A model generated the notes under the pieces. The model was not told the DNA's origin. It saw only the letters and a list, made by a program, of their open reading frames with translations, and made no database searches. Of a DNA stretch of 7,953 nucleotides, positions 6,646 to 7,953 are shown in pieces. The stretch spans positions 1 to 7,953 of the forward strand of contig JAFVAS010000063.1 in the NCBI GenBank assembly GCA_017480395.1, given 5' to 3'. The position numbers and the translations under genes were made by a program. This stretch comes from Oscillospiraceae bacterium. Its GTDB lineage: Bacteria; Bacillota; Clostridia; Oscillospirales; Oscillospiraceae. Numbering within the stretch: the stretch's first letter is position 1; each line of letters opens with the position of its first letter.

Positions 6646-6651
6646 CTCCTT
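6646..6651 (-). promoter_or_regulatory. Ribosome binding site of the peptidase/wall-binding gene, with two overlapping ATGs behind it
   Basis: AAGGAG lies nine bases before the in-frame ATG at 6636. A first ATG (6641-6639) lies only four bases after the site but reads ATG CGA TGA, a two-codon frame whose stop overlaps the real ATG. The real start is the second one, since only it opens into the signal peptide. Confidence 0.8.
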
Positions 6652-6667
6652 TGCCGTATTCCGACAC

Positions 6668-6696
6668 ATTATAGCACCCTTTTTCTGAAAAGTAAA
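6668..6696 (-). promoter_or_regulatory. Extended -10 promoter of the peptidase/wall-binding gene
   Basis: On the minus strand TATAAT (6673-6668) is a perfect -10 preceded by TGC, giving an extended -10. TTTACT (6696-6691) is 17 bases upstream and matches four of six -35 bases. Transcription would start near 6661, about 25 bases before the start codon. The DNA just upstream is AT-rich, like an UP element. Confidence 0.8.
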
Positions 6697-6751
6697 TTGT
6701 GAAAAATCAATTCAGGCGAAATCTCTCTCATTTTTCCAGGCATCCAAAGAC

Positions 6752-6786
6752 AAAAAGGGGAGCGCCGCCGAATGACAGCGCTCCCC
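6752..6786 (-). terminator. Rho-independent terminator after the PPC/wall-binding protein gene
   Basis: A nine-base perfect stem (6757-6765 with 6778-6786) closes a 12-base loop and is followed on the minus strand by TTTTT (6756-6752). It begins 22 bases after the TAA at 6809 and separates this gene from the next promoter. Confidence 0.9.
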
Positions 6787-6808
6787 GGAGGATGTGGGAT
6801 GGGCTTGG

Positions 6809-7953
6809 TTATGCGATCCACTTTCCGCTGGAATCAAAGCGATAGGTCTTGCCGCCGATGGTCTGGGTGCCGGTGACCATCGCGCCGGAGCTGTTCAGGT
6901 AATACCAGGTATTCCCCTGCTTGATCCAGCCGGTCTGCATGGCCCCGGAAGCGTTCATGTAGTACCAGCTGCCGCCGACCTTGACCCAGCCCGTTGCCAT
7001 TGCCCCGGAGTCGGTCAGGTAGTACCAGGTTGCGCCGCTCTTGACCCAGCCGGTCTGCATCGCGCCGGAGGAATTCATATAGTACCAGGAGGGGCCGACC
7101 TTGACCCACCCCGTCTGCATCGCGCCGGAGGCGCCGAGGTAGTACCAGGTGCTGCCGATCTTCTGCCAGCCGGTCAGCATGGCCCCGGAGGAATTCAGAT
7201 AGTACCAGGTGCCGCCGACCTTAACCCAGCCCGTCTGCATCGCGCCGGAGGAATTCATGTAATACCAAGAACCACCAACTTTATTCCAACCGGTCAAAGC
7301 ATTGCCGGTGGAATCATAGTAATACCAAACGTTGTTGACCTTCTGCCAGCCCTGCTTCAAGGAATTGACCTTCAACGTGTATTTTACGGAAGCGTAGTAG
7401 TCACGCTGAATCTTTATATAGTATTTTCCGCTTTCCAAATTAATTTTTTCGGACACGTTCTCTGTCAAATCATTTCCACGATACGATATTGTCTTCAGCG
7501 CTTCAAAATCAGAATCGTAAATCGTGGCTCTCCAATATGTCCAATCGCGATCCACATAATCATGCTTGAAGGAGAGAGTATAATAGCCGTTCTGGCTCAC
7601 GGTAAACACATAGTAATCCACGTCACCCGAATTCATCAGGCTGCCGTTTTTCTCGGTGTTGATGGACAAGGAGTTTGCCGTGTAGAAGGAATCATTAAAC
7701 TCGGTTTCCCAATTGCTGGCGCTTTTATAATTCACCTTTAGTGCATATTGGACCGACGAGTAATAATCTCTTGATACTTTCAGATAATAAGTTCCCTTCG
7801 CTACTCCGATCTGATCGGAGGTACTGGTGGCTCCTGTATTTCCAGCATAGCTATAATTCGCATATTCCTTCATGTCAGAATCGTAAATCGTGGCTCTCCA
7901 ATATGTCCAATCGCGATCCACATAATCATGCTTGAAGGAGAGAGTATAATAGC
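6809..7953 (-). CDS. Large secreted protein fragment: PPC-like domains plus choline-binding-type repeats (5' end missing at window edge)
   Basis: The frame is open to the right edge, so the N-terminus, signal peptide and any catalytic domain are outside; 380 residues are in the window. No Shine-Dalgarno precedes the GTG at 7921, and the same sequence recurs inside the domain, so that GTG is not a start. Fragment residues 1-74 and about 80-196 are two copies of a beta domain resembling the bacterial pre-peptidase C-terminal (PPC) domain: the complete copy has ETEFNDSFYTANSL (82-95), a SGDVDYYVF core (108-116) and a closing ESGKYYIKIQRDYY (173-186). PPC domains usually follow secreted peptidases, so an upstream protease or other enzyme is possible. 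Residues 201-360 are eight 20-residue GW wall-binding repeats, then a cap (361-380) like that of the neighbouring gene. The PPC half is AT-rich, the repeat half GC-rich. A terminator follows. Confidence 0.88.
   Translation of the reverse strand, partial: YYTLSFKHDYVDRDWTYWRATIYDSDMKEYANYSYAGNTGATSTSDQIGVAKGTYYLKVSRDYYSSVQYALKVNYKSASNWETEFNDSFYTANSLSINTEKNGSLMNSGDVDYYVFTVSQNGYYTLSFKHDYVDRDWTYWRATIYDSDFEALKTISYRGNDLTENVSEKINLESGKYYIKIQRDYYASVKYTLKVNSLKQGWQKVNNVWYYYDSTGNALTGWNKVGGSWYYMNSSGAMQTGWVKVGGTWYYLNSSGAMLTGWQKIGSTWYYLGASGAMQTGWVKVGPSWYYMNSSGAMQTGWVKSGATWYYLTDSGAMATGWVKVGGSWYYMNASGAMQTGWIKQGNTWYYLNSSGAMVTGTQTIGGKTYRFDSSGKWIA
6812..7351 (-). repeat. Array of 60-base repeats encoding eight GW wall-binding repeats plus cap
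   Basis: Eight in-frame 60-base units (7351-6872) are followed by a 60-base cap (6871-6812) encoding GTQTIGGKTY and a SSGKWIA end. Typical units read GWVKVGGSWYY then MNSSGAMQT. The first unit (GWQKVNNVWYYYDSTG) and the start of the second use AT-rich codons, while units further along are GC-rich. Units are more varied than in the neighbouring gene, indicating an older array. Confidence 0.92.
7509..7587 (-). repeat. 79-base perfect direct repeat, copy 2 (inside the complete PPC-like module)
   Basis: These 79 bases are identical to 7875-7953, 366 bases (122 codons) apart and in the same frame. They encode 26 residues starting YYTLSFKHDY and ending ATIYDSD. Confidence 0.97.
7875..7953 (-). repeat. 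79-base perfect direct repeat, copy 1 (runs off the window edge)
   Basis: Identical to 7509-7587. Identity continues right up to the last base of the window, so the true repeat may be longer than 79 bases. Confidence 0.97.

Noticed and set aside
5305..6702. Plus-strand frame with repeats of the type GGAQLDPSGLH
   Set aside because: The 20-residue periodicity is only the reverse complement of the GW-repeat array on the minus strand.
6794..7741. Plus-strand frame with repeats of the type DLDPARLHRAGG
   Set aside because: It mirrors the second GW-repeat array and has no ribosome binding site or domain of its own.
7919..7921. GTG as the start of the rightmost gene
   Set aside because: It lies inside the repeated PPC module, has no suitable Shine-Dalgarno sequence, and the frame stays open with homologous sequence to the window edge.

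Overview
The window comes from a GC-rich genome that looks like a Gram-positive Clostridia-type bacterium, plausibly an Oscillospiraceae-like gut anaerobe. Supporting signs are strong AGGAGG-type ribosome binding sites, a lipoprotein signal on the solute-binding protein, a zinc-ribbon/membrane/BIG2 protein, and secreted proteins ending in 20-residue choline-binding-type repeats. The taxonomic placement is inferred from style and content; no marker gene is present. Every gene I can support lies on the minus strand, so the biological order runs from right to left.

From right to left: (1) 7953-6809 is the 3' part of a large secreted protein, cut by the window edge. It carries two PPC-like beta domains, the first incomplete, then eight GW-type wall-binding repeats and a terminal cap, followed by a terminator. 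(2) 6636-5437 is a complete secreted protein with a signal peptide, a papain-fold (NlpC/P60- or CHAP-like) candidate cysteine peptidase domain, seven wall-binding repeats and the same kind of cap. It has its own extended -10 promoter and its own terminator. (3) 5284-4328 is a membrane protein with an N-terminal four-cysteine zinc ribbon, one transmembrane helix, a Pro/Ala/Thr-rich stalk and two extracellular Ig-like (BIG2) domains, again with its own promoter and terminator. (4) 4127 to 1 is a peptide-type ABC importer operon: lipoprotein solute-binding protein, DppB-like permease, DppC-like permease and a DppD-like ATPase that runs off the left edge. It is preceded by a good sigma-70-type promoter and a leader hairpin that abuts the Shine-Dalgarno sequence. 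A second ATPase (DppF-like) would be expected just beyond the left edge.

The importer genes are tightly packed (14-60 bp gaps) and should work as one unit for peptide or related solute uptake. The three right-hand genes are separate transcription units that together describe an envelope/surface locus: two exported proteins sharing a wall-binding module and one membrane-anchored Ig-like protein. The most unusual signals are in the rightmost gene. Its PPC-like half is AT-rich (35-43% GC in sampled 60-base lines) while its repeat half is GC-rich (about 72% in a sampled line), and a 79-base perfect direct repeat sits inside otherwise diverged PPC modules. I see no CRISPR array, tRNA, rRNA, insertion sequence or phage gene, and nothing that is clearly a new multi-gene system. 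Long plus-strand open frames are shadows of the GC-rich minus-strand genes.
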